From Pseudomonas sp. TMP9 (GTDB lineage Bacteria; Pseudomonadota; Gammaproteobacteria; Pseudomonadales; Pseudomonadaceae): DNA of 64,000 nt. The notes under the pieces were generated by a model. That model searched no databases. It was not told the origin of the DNA and saw only the letters and a list, made by a program, of their open reading frames with translations. Where the stretch lies: NCBI RefSeq assembly GCF_037943105.1, contig NZ_CP149803.1:2460001-2524000 (forward strand), in the 5' to 3' direction. The position numbers were made by a program, and so were the translations under genes. Shown here one piece after another: positions 8,613 to 17,448 of this stretch (its first letter is position 1; each line of letters starts with the position of its first letter).

Positions 8613-10106
8613 TCAATCAATCAGTTCGAGATTGCCAACGGTTTTGGCGTATTTCTCGATCATCTGTTTCTCGCGGGCGAGTTCTTTGACGTTCGGCGAG
8701 TCGGCGCCCTCGGTGAGCAGGCGCGGGGTGATGAAAATCACCAGTTCGGTGCGATTGCCCTTATAGCTTTTGTTGCGAAACAGAGCGCCGACGTAAGGGA
8801 TGTTCATCAGCCACTTGATGCCTTCAATGGTTGACTGGCTGTCTTCTGTCACCAAGCCTGAAAGCACCAGGGTTTCTCCGACTTTAAGCTGCACTTCGTT
8901 CTCGGTGCGGCGGGTTTTGAAGGCCGGGTATTCGCCCACCTGATTGGCTTTGTCCAGTTGGCTGATTTCCGCTTTAACGTTGGTGGCGATGGTTTCGCTG
9001 CCATACAGTTGCGGCTCGATATTGAGCAGGATGCCGAAGTCTTTGTACTCCACCGAAGGCCCATTGATGCTGCTGGTGACCACCGGCACCTGGCCGCCGA
9101 CAGTCAGCTCTGCCTTGCCGCCGCTGCGGGCGCTGAGCCGGGGTGAGGCCAGAGTCAGGGCCGAACCATTTTTCTCCAGCAGGTTGATCCGTGAGGTGAT
9201 CTCACTGGCCACCCCCCAATACGCATGGGAACCGACATTGCCGACGGCATCATTGAGGTCGTCAAAGGTGCCGGACGCGCTGGGGAACTGGCCACGGTAG
9301 AGGTTGTTGGTGCCACCGTCGGCGTTGAAGGCGAACGTGGGACCGTTGATGCTGGTGCTCCAGTTGACGCCCAGCTCTTCCACATCGTCTTTGGCGAACT
9401 CGGTGATGCGCACATCAAAATAGATCATCGGCGCGAGGAACTTGGACATCGGCTGTGCCAGCACCAGCAGATCCGGGTAGCGCTCCTTGAGCAGCTCAAT
9501 GCGGGTGATGTCGATAGCATCGAGATCGCCGTCGATGACAATCTGCCGGCCAACGGCGTTGATCTTGATGCCGGGGATCTGCCCGAGCATGGCCTTAACC
9601 TCTTGCAGCACTTGGGCTGAGTCGGCTTTGGTGGCAGCGCCCATCTGCTCTTCGGCCAGTACCAACACATTTTCATAGAACTTGGCGGCTTCTTTAACAC
9701 GCGCCAGGTACTCACTGCTCAGGCGACCCTCGAGCACCACCTGGCGGCCCACGGTACGGATGCGCAGCCCCGGAATATCCGACAACAAGGCGCGCAATTC
9801 ACCGACCTGGCGGTAGCCATTGGCCTTGGCGACCACCACGCTGATTTGCTTGCGCTGGTCGCCTTCAAACCACAACTGCACCGTGGTTTCCCCAGGCGTT
9901 TCGGCGGTGATCACCACTTCTTCGTTCTTCAGCAGGGTGGCGCTGATGATCGCCACATTGCCCACGGCCACGCGTTCAACGCCGGGGGCGAGGATCACAT
10001 GCACATCACCGTCGTACAGCACCATCGCCGCCGGAATCTCGTCGGCCTGAACCTGCAGGGCCATGACGGCGCCGCACACTATCGATAACACTCCTAACCT
10101 TTTCAT
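8613..10106 (-). CDS. cpaC: Tad outer-membrane secretin (CpaC/RcpA)
   Basis: A 497-residue outer-membrane secretin through which the Flp pilus exits. A signal peptide (MKRLGVLSIVCGAVMALQVQA) is followed by the pilus assembly N-domain (VLYDGDVHVILAPGVERVAVG), two BON/secretin N-type repeats (RTVGRQVVLEGRLSSEYLARV and INAVGRQIVIDGDLDAIDI) and the secretin core (VGGQVPVVTSSINGPSVEY, ISQLDKANQVGEYPAFKTRR, LSGLVTEDSQSTIEGIKW, RTELVIFITPRLL). The start at 10106 begins the signal peptide; the frame continues upstream into cpaB and is not coding there. cpaB ends 64 bp upstream. Confidence 0.93.
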   Translation of the reverse strand: MKRLGVLSIVCGAVMALQVQADEIPAAMVLYDGDVHVILAPGVERVAVGNVAIISATLLKNEEVVITAETPGETTVQLWFEGDQRKQISVVVAKANGYRQVGELRALLSDIPGLRIRTVGRQVVLEGRLSSEYLARVKEAAKFYENVLVLAEEQMGAATKADSAQVLQEVKAMLGQIPGIKINAVGRQIVIDGDLDAIDITRIELLKERYPDLLVLAQPMSKFLAPMIYFDVRITEFAKDDVEELGVNWSTSINGPTFAFNADGGTNNLYRGQFPSASGTFDDLNDAVGNVGSHAYWGVASEITSRINLLEKNGSALTLASPRLSARSGGKAELTVGGQVPVVTSSINGPSVEYKDFGILLNIEPQLYGSETIATNVKAEISQLDKANQVGEYPAFKTRRTENEVQLKVGETLVLSGLVTEDSQSTIEGIKWLMNIPYVGALFRNKSYKGNRTELVIFITPRLLTEGADSPNVKELAREKQMIEKYAKTVGNLELID

Positions 10107-10170
10107 TGTCGCCCCAGCGTGTGCAGTAAAGTGAATCGGCGCGGACACAGCCCGCGCACAATGGAAAGGG

Positions 10171-12222
10171 TTATTCAAGGCGCAGGGTCTGCACGGGAAT
10201 AATGCCGGCGGTGCCTGTGCCACCCGGAATGAACTGGATCATGCGGGCGGGCTCCAAGCGCTTGTTGCGCGCTTTACCCGACTGTTCGCCGGGCAGGTTG
10301 GCGGCCTGTTCGGCGGCTACCGCAAGACCGCTGGCCAGCACGTTACCGTTGCTATCGACGAGCTTGCCGTTGAGCAATTTTCCCGTGGCCTTGCCGTCAG
10401 CATCGAACACCGTGTCGCCGCGCAAGGTACCAATGACGTTGCCCTCGGCATCGCGCACCACAACCTTAGCGTCACCCTGGACCGCCACTTGGGCACCCGC
10501 CACCACCTGCCCGGCCAAATCGCGGATTTCGCCATTTTTGACGCTACCGACCTTGCGGCCCTGAGCATCGATAATATCGTCGCCCACCAAGGTGCCGAGC
10601 ACCTTGCCGTTGGCATCGCGCGCCACCCGCACGTTGCCCTCAACGGGACGACCATTGCTGTCGAGCTGAATGTTCTCGACCTGACCGAGCACCTGACCAT
10701 CGCGGCCGAGCACCTTGCCGTCTTTAACGCTGCCGAGCACTTTGCCCTCGGCATTGATCAGTTGGCCGTTGATCACGCGGCCGATGATCTTGCCGTCGGC
10801 ATCGCGCGCCACTTGACCCATCTCGCCGACGATCTTGCCTTGGGCGTCTTGCACCACGGTGCTGATACTGCCGAGCAGCTTGCCGTCGAGGTCGTAGGCT
10901 TTACCGTCGCGATAGCTGCCGATCACCTTGCCTTGGGCATCGACGATTTTGTCGCCATCCACCCAGCCAAGAATATTGCCAGCCGCATCACGCACGACCT
11001 GGCGCTCCTGATTCGCGGGTGCCGCCTGGCTCTGCACCCGCGAGCGGCTCATGTCGACTACGCGGCCCTGACTGTCGAGCACAGCATTGGCTTGCACCTT
11101 GCCCAACGACTTGCCATCCACGCCGACGGCCTTGCCATCGACGACGGTGCCGATGGGGTTGCCGTTGGCATCGATGACCTTGCCATCAACCACACGGCCG
11201 ATCACATTGCCCTGCTCATCGCGCACCACCGTGGCACGTTCATGCATACGCAGCAGCGGGTCGTCGGCATTCAGGCCGCGAACAATATTGCCAATCACGT
11301 TGCCATCGAAGCCTACGGCCTGACCATCGACGATCTTGCCAAGGATGCGTCCGTCGGCACCGACAATGTTGTCGCCGACGATGCGCCCAATCAGATTGCC
11401 GTCGGCATCCACCACCACGTCAATCAGCTCTTGCGGTGGCGGGTCCAGCAGGTTGGCGACGGTGACTTGACCGAGTGTGGCCATGCTGGTGTCTTTAGGG
11501 TGGCGCAGGACGGCAACCATTTCACCGGCCTTTTCCGCCAACTCCACCCGTGCCACCTGCGCCGGTGTGAGCATCAGCGACAGTGTGGAAAAGTTCATGT
11601 TGAAGCCGTCGGGCGTGCTCTGGTCGTAGTAATTCTCGTACTTGTGACCACTCGCATCTTCGCGACCCGCGGCCAGCACCATGACGTCTTCGAGGATGCT
11701 GATCACCACGTCGTCGGCATAGTTGGGCTGCTTTTGCAGGCCGATGTCACCGGCGGCAAAACTGCCCAGCAGGTCGATGCGGTCACCGGGGCGCAGCATG
11801 CCATCAAAGGAATTGATCTTGCTGATTTTGACCGTCTTGATTCGCTTGCCCAGCTCGACGTTCTCCGAGAAGCGCGAGACGCGCTCCTGCTCCACGGCAT
11901 CCCAACTGATGGGGCGGCCGCGTTGCAGTGGGGCAATTGTCATGCGCCCTTCAAGCTTGGGCCAGTCCTCGGCGAGGACGACATTGGAGGCCAGGTAGTC
12001 ATTGGGCACATCCAGGGTGGCGACGAGCTCTGGGGTTAGCACCTGAGATTTGCCAATGTCAGCCTGTGGCACAACCACCGTGACTTTCTGTTCAACCGGC
12101 GGGCGATAAGCGTCGCGGTATTGAGCCTCCTTGGCTTTCAGGTACATCCAGCCCATGGCGCCGGCGAGTACGCCACACGCCACCGCGATGATCAGCAGTT
12201 TCTTTCCTGATACAGATGACAT
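10171..12222 (-). CDS. cpaB: CpaB/RcpC-type Tad pilus protein with a large C-terminal repeat domain
   Basis: CpaB proteins are periplasmic inner-membrane-anchored factors that work with the secretin. An N-terminal membrane anchor (residues 8-28) precedes an SAF-type domain (LTPELVATLDVPNDYLASNV, GRMTIAPLQRGRPISWD) and the CpaB core to about residue 262. From about 266 to 650 the protein is made of about 21 repeats of consensus [D/G]xxG[N/K]x[I/L]G followed by xVxxGxxx, spaced 15-16 residues. Typical CpaB proteins are about 270-350 residues and lack this; at 683 residues this one is more than doubled by the repeat array, which resembles a beta-solenoid. A proline/glycine-rich tail (IQFIPGGTGTAGIIPVQTLRLE) returns to CpaB-like sequence. 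The same repeat occurs in the next upstream gene. Confidence 0.88.
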   Translation of the reverse strand: MSSVSGKKLLIIAVACGVLAGAMGWMYLKAKEAQYRDAYRPPVEQKVTVVVPQADIGKSQVLTPELVATLDVPNDYLASNVVLAEDWPKLEGRMTIAPLQRGRPISWDAVEQERVSRFSENVELGKRIKTVKISKINSFDGMLRPGDRIDLLGSFAAGDIGLQKQPNYADDVVISILEDVMVLAAGREDASGHKYENYYDQSTPDGFNMNFSTLSLMLTPAQVARVELAEKAGEMVAVLRHPKDTSMATLGQVTVANLLDPPPQELIDVVVDADGNLIGRIVGDNIVGADGRILGKIVDGQAVGFDGNVIGNIVRGLNADDPLLRMHERATVVRDEQGNVIGRVVDGKVIDANGNPIGTVVDGKAVGVDGKSLGKVQANAVLDSQGRVVDMSRSRVQSQAAPANQERQVVRDAAGNILGWVDGDKIVDAQGKVIGSYRDGKAYDLDGKLLGSISTVVQDAQGKIVGEMGQVARDADGKIIGRVINGQLINAEGKVLGSVKDGKVLGRDGQVLGQVENIQLDSNGRPVEGNVRVARDANGKVLGTLVGDDIIDAQGRKVGSVKNGEIRDLAGQVVAGAQVAVQGDAKVVVRDAEGNVIGTLRGDTVFDADGKATGKLLNGKLVDSNGNVLASGLAVAAEQAANLPGEQSGKARNKRLEPARMIQFIPGGTGTAGIIPVQTLRLE

Positions 12223-12333
12223 GGTGCTCCCCAGTGCAAAAAGTGCTGTCCGCGCGGGCGCGCGATGGCTATCGGTGTCTCTTATGGTTTTTCTATACGT
12301 TGCAGCGTGTCTGGCCTGGCTCGCAGGCGCGCA

Positions 12334-13359
12334 TTAGTTGCGGCGTAACGCCCACTGCACTCCTATGACTGGATCGTTGGTTTGCAGCACGGAGAAGCGT
12401 GCATTGCAGGCATCCGCCGTGCTGTCTACAAAACTGAGCGGGTTGCTGGGTGCGCTGAACTGGGTGTACACGCTGGAACCAATGGGTACGCTTGCGCCTT
12501 TTGCAGGCAGTGAAGTGACGGCTCCGGCTGCCCAGTTATGGCTGCGTACGATGCACCGTGAATGCTTGCTCCAAGCGGCCTCGGTTTCCGGGGTGAGGTA
12601 CAGGCTGACCAGCTCGCCGGTTATTTTTAGCGGGGTGGTGAAGGTACTGCTGTCCATACCCAGCGCATCGCTTCGGGCATACACCAAACCAGCGGCCTCG
12701 TAGCTGATGACGAAGGTTTTGCCCTTGTCGTCGCTCATCAGTACGTCACGGGTGGGGATAGGCGTCAGCCCTTGAGGTTGTTTGACCAATGCGTTGCCGG
12801 TAAAGGCGTTGTAGTACGTGTCGCGGTCCAGGTAAGCGAAACCCAGTACTTCACCGTTGGCGTTGGCCAGTGCTTGCAGCACCAAGGGCTTACCATTGCT
12901 GTCGACGAAGACCCGGCTGATGCTGAAGCCGGGATAGATAACCTTGCCATCGGCATCAATCAGGCTGCTGTTGCCCTGCGCGTCGAAGGCATAGGAGGCG
13001 ATTACATTGCCACTGGCATCAAGCAGTTGGTTATCGAGCAAGCGGCCTAGCAATAGACCGTTAACGTCATACACCTCGTTCTGTTCGCCGAGCCTGTCGT
13101 TCGCTGGGGACTCCGGCTCGGGCGGCGGTGGCACGGGCTTGCCGTCATCGAACGGCGGCTCGGGACTGGGATCGAGAATGCGCACCGCTTCATTGTTATA
13201 CAGCTGAACCTTATTCATTTCGCTGGAGTAGGTTTTGTAGCTGCTACGCACGTTATCGAACAGGCGCTCAACATCGTTGCCCGCCAGCAGCAGTGCCGCA
13301 CCGGTAACGCCGAGCACGACTAGATACTCGGTCATGGATTGTCCGCGCTGGCTCTTCAT
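12334..13359 (-). CDS. Pilin-like protein carrying the CpaB-type repeat
   Basis: A 341-residue protein of unknown function. Its N terminus MKSQRGQSMTEYLVV has a Flp-type processing site (G-QSMTEY, Glu at +5) and a single hydrophobic helix, so it is a predicted substrate of the prepilin peptidase. A proline-rich linker (PSPEPPFDDGKPVPPPPEPE) leads to six copies of the DxxGxxxG repeat (YDVNGLLLG, LDASGNVIA, FDAQGNSSL, IDADGKVIY, VDSNGKPLV, ANANGEVLG) and a C-terminal domain with two cysteines. The repeats match those in CpaB downstream. It may be a minor pilin or adhesive tip. Its start overlaps the stop of the preceding gene by one base. Confidence 0.75.
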   Translation of the reverse strand: MKSQRGQSMTEYLVVLGVTGAALLLAGNDVERLFDNVRSSYKTYSSEMNKVQLYNNEAVRILDPSPEPPFDDGKPVPPPPEPESPANDRLGEQNEVYDVNGLLLGRLLDNQLLDASGNVIASYAFDAQGNSSLIDADGKVIYPGFSISRVFVDSNGKPLVLQALANANGEVLGFAYLDRDTYYNAFTGNALVKQPQGLTPIPTRDVLMSDDKGKTFVISYEAAGLVYARSDALGMDSSTFTTPLKITGELVSLYLTPETEAAWSKHSRCIVRSHNWAAGAVTSLPAKGASVPIGSSVYTQFSAPSNPLSFVDSTADACNARFSVLQTNDPVIGVQWALRRN

Positions 13360-14024
13360 CAGCGATCCATCCGGTTGAGCAGAATCTGGGTTTTGTCCTG
13401 ATGGCGTAACAAACCGACCGTCATCAATTCACGCCCGCGGCTGTAGCTGAGCACCATCCCATTGGTCTGTTGGCTGCGCTGGTCCAGGGTCCAGCCTTGT
13501 TGTTTGAGATCGGTTTCGTACCAGCGGGCGGTGGTGTGCATGTCCTCTTCATTGAGCAACAACACCAGGCGGCCTTGGCGAATATCGTCATCACTGCGCA
13601 TATCGCTGACTACATGAGCGCCTGGTGGAACGGGCATGCCATCACCCAACACTTGAGCGGCTACAGCGCTCCCCGGTGGGTTGGTGATGACCATCTGGCC
13701 AAAGCTGAAGCGCTCGTTCTGGCGCTTTACCTGGATCATCATCATGCACTGTTGATTGATGTGCAGAATCTGCTCCCAGCCGTTGAATGCCGAGAAGTCG
13801 ACCTCGTCGGCCCAGGCCTTGGCGTAAAAGTCTTTGACGGTTGCCAGGTTGGCCGGCACACGAAAACTGCGGCCCGCCATCGGGGTATGGTTCCACTGAA
13901 TGTTGCTGCCGATAGTGGCAACCAACATGTCAGGCATCAGCGGGAAATCATCATAGTCACACTCAGCCTGCGCTCCATTGGCGGCCAGTAACACGGTGAT
14001 TAAGAGCAACGGGATTATTTTCAT
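13359..14024 (-). CDS. Exported protein of unknown function in the Tad operon
   Basis: A 221-residue protein I do not recognise. It has a clear signal peptide (MKIIPLLLITVLLAANGAQA, cleavage before ECDYDD) and no other membrane segment, so it should be periplasmic. Two cysteines (C22 and one in INQQCMMM) could pair. The C-terminal half (LLLNEEDMHTTARWYETDLKQQGW and MVLSYSRGRELMTVGLLRH) resembles small alpha/beta domains that follow an ARWYxxxLxxxGW pattern found in several exported proteins of unknown function. The ATG at 14024 is 4 bp after the stop of the TadE-like gene; the longer frame back to 14165 overlaps that gene. Confidence 0.7.
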   Translation of the reverse strand: MKIIPLLLITVLLAANGAQAECDYDDFPLMPDMLVATIGSNIQWNHTPMAGRSFRVPANLATVKDFYAKAWADEVDFSAFNGWEQILHINQQCMMMIQVKRQNERFSFGQMVITNPPGSAVAAQVLGDGMPVPPGAHVVSDMRSDDDIRQGRLVLLLNEEDMHTTARWYETDLKQQGWTLDQRSQQTNGMVLSYSRGRELMTVGLLRHQDKTQILLNRMDR

Positions 14025-14028
14025 AGGC

Positions 14029-14940
14029 TTACTCGAAGTAGCAGAACCCCGTGCTGTTGGTGCATTTGGCCGGCTTATCCGGAATAGGCTCGATGCCGAC
14101 ATAGTCAAACTCGACATCCTTAAACGAGGGTTCAAAGATGCCGATGGTTGAGATGATGGTTTCAATCAGCGGATTGCTGAGCATGGTGCCAACGGCAAAA
14201 TCGTCGGCCCGCTCCTTAAAGTGCTCATCGCCCTGGGCGTTCCAGCCATCGGCGAGCACCGCGGACTGAGCGCGAATGTTCAGCTGTTTATCAAGGGTGC
14301 CGCCGAACAACGGCTTACTGCCCAGCCGACTGCCGGCCATGGCCACGGGAATCACCACCGTGGGGTTGTAGAGGTTCTCGGTCTCGTGGGCGACTTGCAG
14401 AAAATCGTCATCTTTGGCGATTTTCAAAAAACTCAGCACTTTCATCACGCCGCCCATGGCGTCGTTGTAAATGCCGATAACGTCGTAGCTGTAGGACGGC
14501 GTGTCCTCTGCGCTCAGGTTGGAGTGGCTCGGCATGCTGCCGGTGGCCGTCATCGGCTTGCCCGCGCTGCCATGCGTCCAGCGCCACAGGCTGTGATTGC
14601 TGGCAGTATTGGCGCTGCCGTCGATGTCAGCGGCGGTGAACGGCTGGATGGCGGCGGAGTAGGACATCAGGCGCTTTTCCGCGCTTTTCAATACCGCTTC
14701 GTTGCCGCGCTGGGCGGTATCACCGTTGTCGGTTTCGCCCGGCGTCTTGTTGGTGTCGAACCAGACGGTGCGTTCCCAGGCCACATAGCGCGCCACCTGT
14801 TGGGCGGTGTAGGCCATGTCAGCTAGCTTGGCTACCACCGGCACCAGCACAAACAGCAGCAGCACGCCGCCGGCGACCATGACCACGAACTCCGCCATGG
14901 CCTGCCCGCGCAGGCGCACGCTGTAAGTCGGCGTAGTCAT
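14029..14940 (-). CDS. TadE-like pseudopilin of the Tad operon
   Basis: A 303-residue protein with a short leader ending RLRG, then QAMAEFVVMVAGGVLLLFVLV: a prepilin-type site with Glu at +5 and one transmembrane helix, as in TadE/TadF proteins. The rest (YTAQQVARYVAWERTVW onwards) is hydrophilic and likely periplasmic or extracellular, with two cysteines near the C terminus (PAKCTNSTGFCYFE) that could form a disulfide. It lies 2 bp after the 658-residue TadG-like gene and 4 bp before the exported protein, so it is part of one transcript. It is probably a minor pilin or assembly factor. Confidence 0.75.
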   Translation of the reverse strand: MTTPTYSVRLRGQAMAEFVVMVAGGVLLLFVLVPVVAKLADMAYTAQQVARYVAWERTVWFDTNKTPGETDNGDTAQRGNEAVLKSAEKRLMSYSAAIQPFTAADIDGSANTASNHSLWRWTHGSAGKPMTATGSMPSHSNLSAEDTPSYSYDVIGIYNDAMGGVMKVLSFLKIAKDDDFLQVAHETENLYNPTVVIPVAMAGSRLGSKPLFGGTLDKQLNIRAQSAVLADGWNAQGDEHFKERADDFAVGTMLSNPLIETIISTIGIFEPSFKDVEFDYVGIEPIPDKPAKCTNSTGFCYFE

Positions 14941-14942
14941 GC

Positions 14943-16919
14943 TTATTTCACCAGCTCGGAGACGGCGCCGCTGGCGGTACCGGTGACCGTGTCGACGAAC
15001 TTGTCGAGTACCGGCTTAACCGGGCCGCTGATAACCGACGGTAATTTTTCCAGCACCCGATCCTTGCCCGGCTCAATCAGTTTTTTCAGCCCCAAATCGA
15101 GTACCGCACCCACAATGGCCGAGGTGCTGGCACCCGGTTGTATGCCCAGCACAGCCATCAGGTCGATCTGTCCGGCAGCGATCATTTGCACCACGCGGCT
15201 GGGTTCGCGCAGCCGCGCATCCCAGAAAGGGCTGAACTGATTGGGGCTTTCTACCCGGCCCGGCGGCGGGGCGAAGTAAGATTCCGCCGAGGCGATGGTC
15301 ATCATGTGGTCGGGGCCACCCCACAGCGACGACAGCGCGTTGTCTGTTACGCCCTGGGTGTCGAGGGCAAACTTACCGGTATCCAGGCCCAGGCTTTCAG
15401 GGTTGTCGCTGGTGCGCAGGCTACTCAGTGGCTTGGCCACTGCCACAGTAAATTCGTTGCTGGTGCCACGGGCCTGATAGTCACGGCCGAGGCTGAAAAA
15501 TGAGGGCGCACCGCCGTAGCCGGTGCTGACGTCTTCTGCTTGGTTGGCACCGAAGGCAGCCAGGGTGTTTCCCCATGCCCAAGTCGTCGCATGTACCGAT
15601 TGCATGGCTTCGCCATAGGGGCTTGAGCTGCCTGGCGGCGAATTTTGCGTGGGGCTACCCCACTGTGGACCAATCAAGAACTGGTCACCCGCCTTTGCCA
15701 CGATCTGGTGCGTGCCGCCGCCCAGTGGCAGCCCTAGGCCGAAGCCGATGGTCGTGTTGAGAATGGTTAAGCAGCCAATGGGTTGTGGCAGGCAGAGCTC
15801 CAACTTCAGTGGTACGGCTATTTTAAAACCCATCGAGCTGAAGTCGACCGAGCTCCAGCCATAGCGCGGGATGCCTTTGCCAGTGGCCGCAGTGCTCTGC
15901 GGGTTATAGACATAGGCCGTACCGCCGTTGTTAAACACACCAACTTCAAGGTTGAAGCTAAAGGTCAGCTTCAGTGGGTAGAGGGTTATCGAAATTTCCG
16001 GAATGCCCAATTTGGCTGTTGCATTAAAATTGCGCGCATCCAGCCAGTCATTACGGTTGCTGTTCATGATCGCGGCGTACTGGCGGCCAGCCGTGCGTGC
16101 GGCGCTGTTTTCGGCGTTCTGACCGTTACTGTCGCTGTGCTTTTCCGGTGAGGTGTTGACCAGCATGGTCGAGGGCGCCAGGCTACCTAGAAAGTCGGCG
16201 ACAAAATCATCGGATGAGGCGGCGCTGCCGCCGGCCGCCGTGCTGGCACTTTTCGCCTGGCTGGTCAGGCTGCTCAAATTCAAATCGCTGGCGAAGTACG
16301 TGAGAACAAAGTTCTGCACCAGCAACAGATGGCTAAGGGTGACCACTTTTAGGTCGTCGCTGGTGTCCGGCATTTCATGCCGGTTGACAATGCTTATTGG
16401 GGTGGTGAACTGCGCTTCCAGCGTCGCTACCGCAAAGATCTTTTGAAAGAAGCCCATCACCAAGTTGAAGCTGGAAATCACATCGGGATAGATGCTGAGC
16501 AACGGTTTGGCTACTGCCCCCGTCAAAGTGCCCAGTATCTGATAAGGCAGGGTGATGGTGGACAGCACATCCCCGACTGTCGGTTTGGGTGCCGGTACGA
16601 TAGGGATCTGATACGCCGGAAAGCTGTTCACCCAGCGCGGAATATTGGCGTAGCGCTTGGACCAGGACATCAGCGCCACCACCTGACCTACGGACATCTC
16701 GTTGGCGACGATGGCACGGTTGGTGTAGGCAATCAGGTTCTGGTGGCGGGCAAATAACTTGGCTTGCGAATAGGCTGCCGCATCGGCGGCGTTCTCAACC
16801 TGGACGCGGTCACGGGTCATGATCCCGTGGTTGTACATCAGAATCAGCCCGATCAACGCGATGCCGATAAAGAACAGGCCAAAAACCATGGCCTGCCCAG
16901 ACTGCCTATGCGCGTTCAC
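14943..16919 (-). CDS. TadG-like Tad pilus protein
   Basis: A 658-residue protein with the start SGQAMVFGLFFIGIALIGLILMYNHGIMTRDRVQVENAADAAAYSQA; that hydrophobic helix followed by the ENAADAAAYSQA motif is the hallmark of TadG-like (Tad N-terminal) proteins. It shares the G-QAM junction with the operon's pilins but lacks Glu at +5 (Phe instead), so processing by the prepilin peptidase is doubtful. Unlike many TadG proteins I see no obvious von Willebrand A MIDAS (DxSxS). The large remainder is serine/glycine-rich and probably periplasmic. It follows the flp gene by 21 bp. Confidence 0.75.
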   Translation of the reverse strand: MNAHRQSGQAMVFGLFFIGIALIGLILMYNHGIMTRDRVQVENAADAAAYSQAKLFARHQNLIAYTNRAIVANEMSVGQVVALMSWSKRYANIPRWVNSFPAYQIPIVPAPKPTVGDVLSTITLPYQILGTLTGAVAKPLLSIYPDVISSFNLVMGFFQKIFAVATLEAQFTTPISIVNRHEMPDTSDDLKVVTLSHLLLVQNFVLTYFASDLNLSSLTSQAKSASTAAGGSAASSDDFVADFLGSLAPSTMLVNTSPEKHSDSNGQNAENSAARTAGRQYAAIMNSNRNDWLDARNFNATAKLGIPEISITLYPLKLTFSFNLEVGVFNNGGTAYVYNPQSTAATGKGIPRYGWSSVDFSSMGFKIAVPLKLELCLPQPIGCLTILNTTIGFGLGLPLGGGTHQIVAKAGDQFLIGPQWGSPTQNSPPGSSSPYGEAMQSVHATTWAWGNTLAAFGANQAEDVSTGYGGAPSFFSLGRDYQARGTSNEFTVAVAKPLSSLRTSDNPESLGLDTGKFALDTQGVTDNALSSLWGGPDHMMTIASAESYFAPPPGRVESPNQFSPFWDARLREPSRVVQMIAAGQIDLMAVLGIQPGASTSAIVGAVLDLGLKKLIEPGKDRVLEKLPSVISGPVKPVLDKFVDTVTGTASGAVSELVK

Positions 16920-16940
16920 AAGCTAAGGATCGGGCGCTTA

Positions 16941-17198
16941 TTACTTACGTTCGTCTTGTTTGAAACTGCTCAGGTTGGATTTGACGCCGGCTGCTGTCTG
17001 CGCCTCACCGCCTGTTGTGGCCGCGGCTTGCGTTGCTTCACCGCCGCCCAGCTCGGCGGCCATGTCGCCAACTTGTTCGCGCACGGTACTGCCGAACAGG
17101 TTGTAAACCACAATCGCGGAGATTGCGATCAAGGCCACGATGATGATGTATTCGGTCATGCCTTGGCCCAACTGACGAGCGCGCGACTTAATGGACAT
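16941..17198 (-). CDS. flp: Flp-type major pilin
   Basis: An 85-residue Flp prepilin, the presumed major subunit of the Tad pilus. The leader MSIKSRARQLG is followed by QGMTEYIIIVALIAISAIVVYNLFG; cleavage at LG-QGMTEY gives Glu at +5 and Tyr at +6, the Flp signature. The mature tail is Ala/Gly/Thr rich (GGGEATQAAATTGGEAQTAA) and ends in a charged stretch. It is the first gene of the operon, 250 bp from the divergent response regulator; the preceding sequence has GAGGAAGCACC before the ATG as ribosome-binding site. The prepilin peptidase (TadV or FppA) is not in the window. Confidence 0.9.
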   Translation of the reverse strand: MSIKSRARQLGQGMTEYIIIVALIAISAIVVYNLFGSTVREQVGDMAAELGGGEATQAAATTGGEAQTAAGVKSNLSSFKQDERK

Positions 17199-17448
17199 GG
17201 TGCTTCCTCTGAGATGGCGTGTGTACGTTGGATAAAGAGGGCGCTGCAGTTGAGTTTAGTGCGCCGCCGATGATCAGCGTCTGGCTCAAGAGCCCTGAAT
17301 TACATCCCGATCCTACCCAAAGACCCATCGCGCCGTATGTCCCCCGTTATAGGTACAGATAAGCCTGTCGCCTTGCGCCATAAAGGCTATACCGCCTAAA
17401 AAGCTGCGCTACTATCGTGGCCGTGAACGGGCCTCATTCAGGATCAAG

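Noticed and set aside
10290..11430. Possible CRISPR or minisatellite because of the repetitive DNA
   Set aside because: The repeats are in one reading frame, diverged, multiples of three and encode a protein repeat; there are no spacers.
10489..12039. Long open frame (516 codons) on the plus strand opposite cpaB
   Set aside because: It is produced by the repetitive codons of the cpaB repeat region read in antisense; it has no ribosome-binding site and the protein is a His/Asp/Ala-rich low-complexity shadow.
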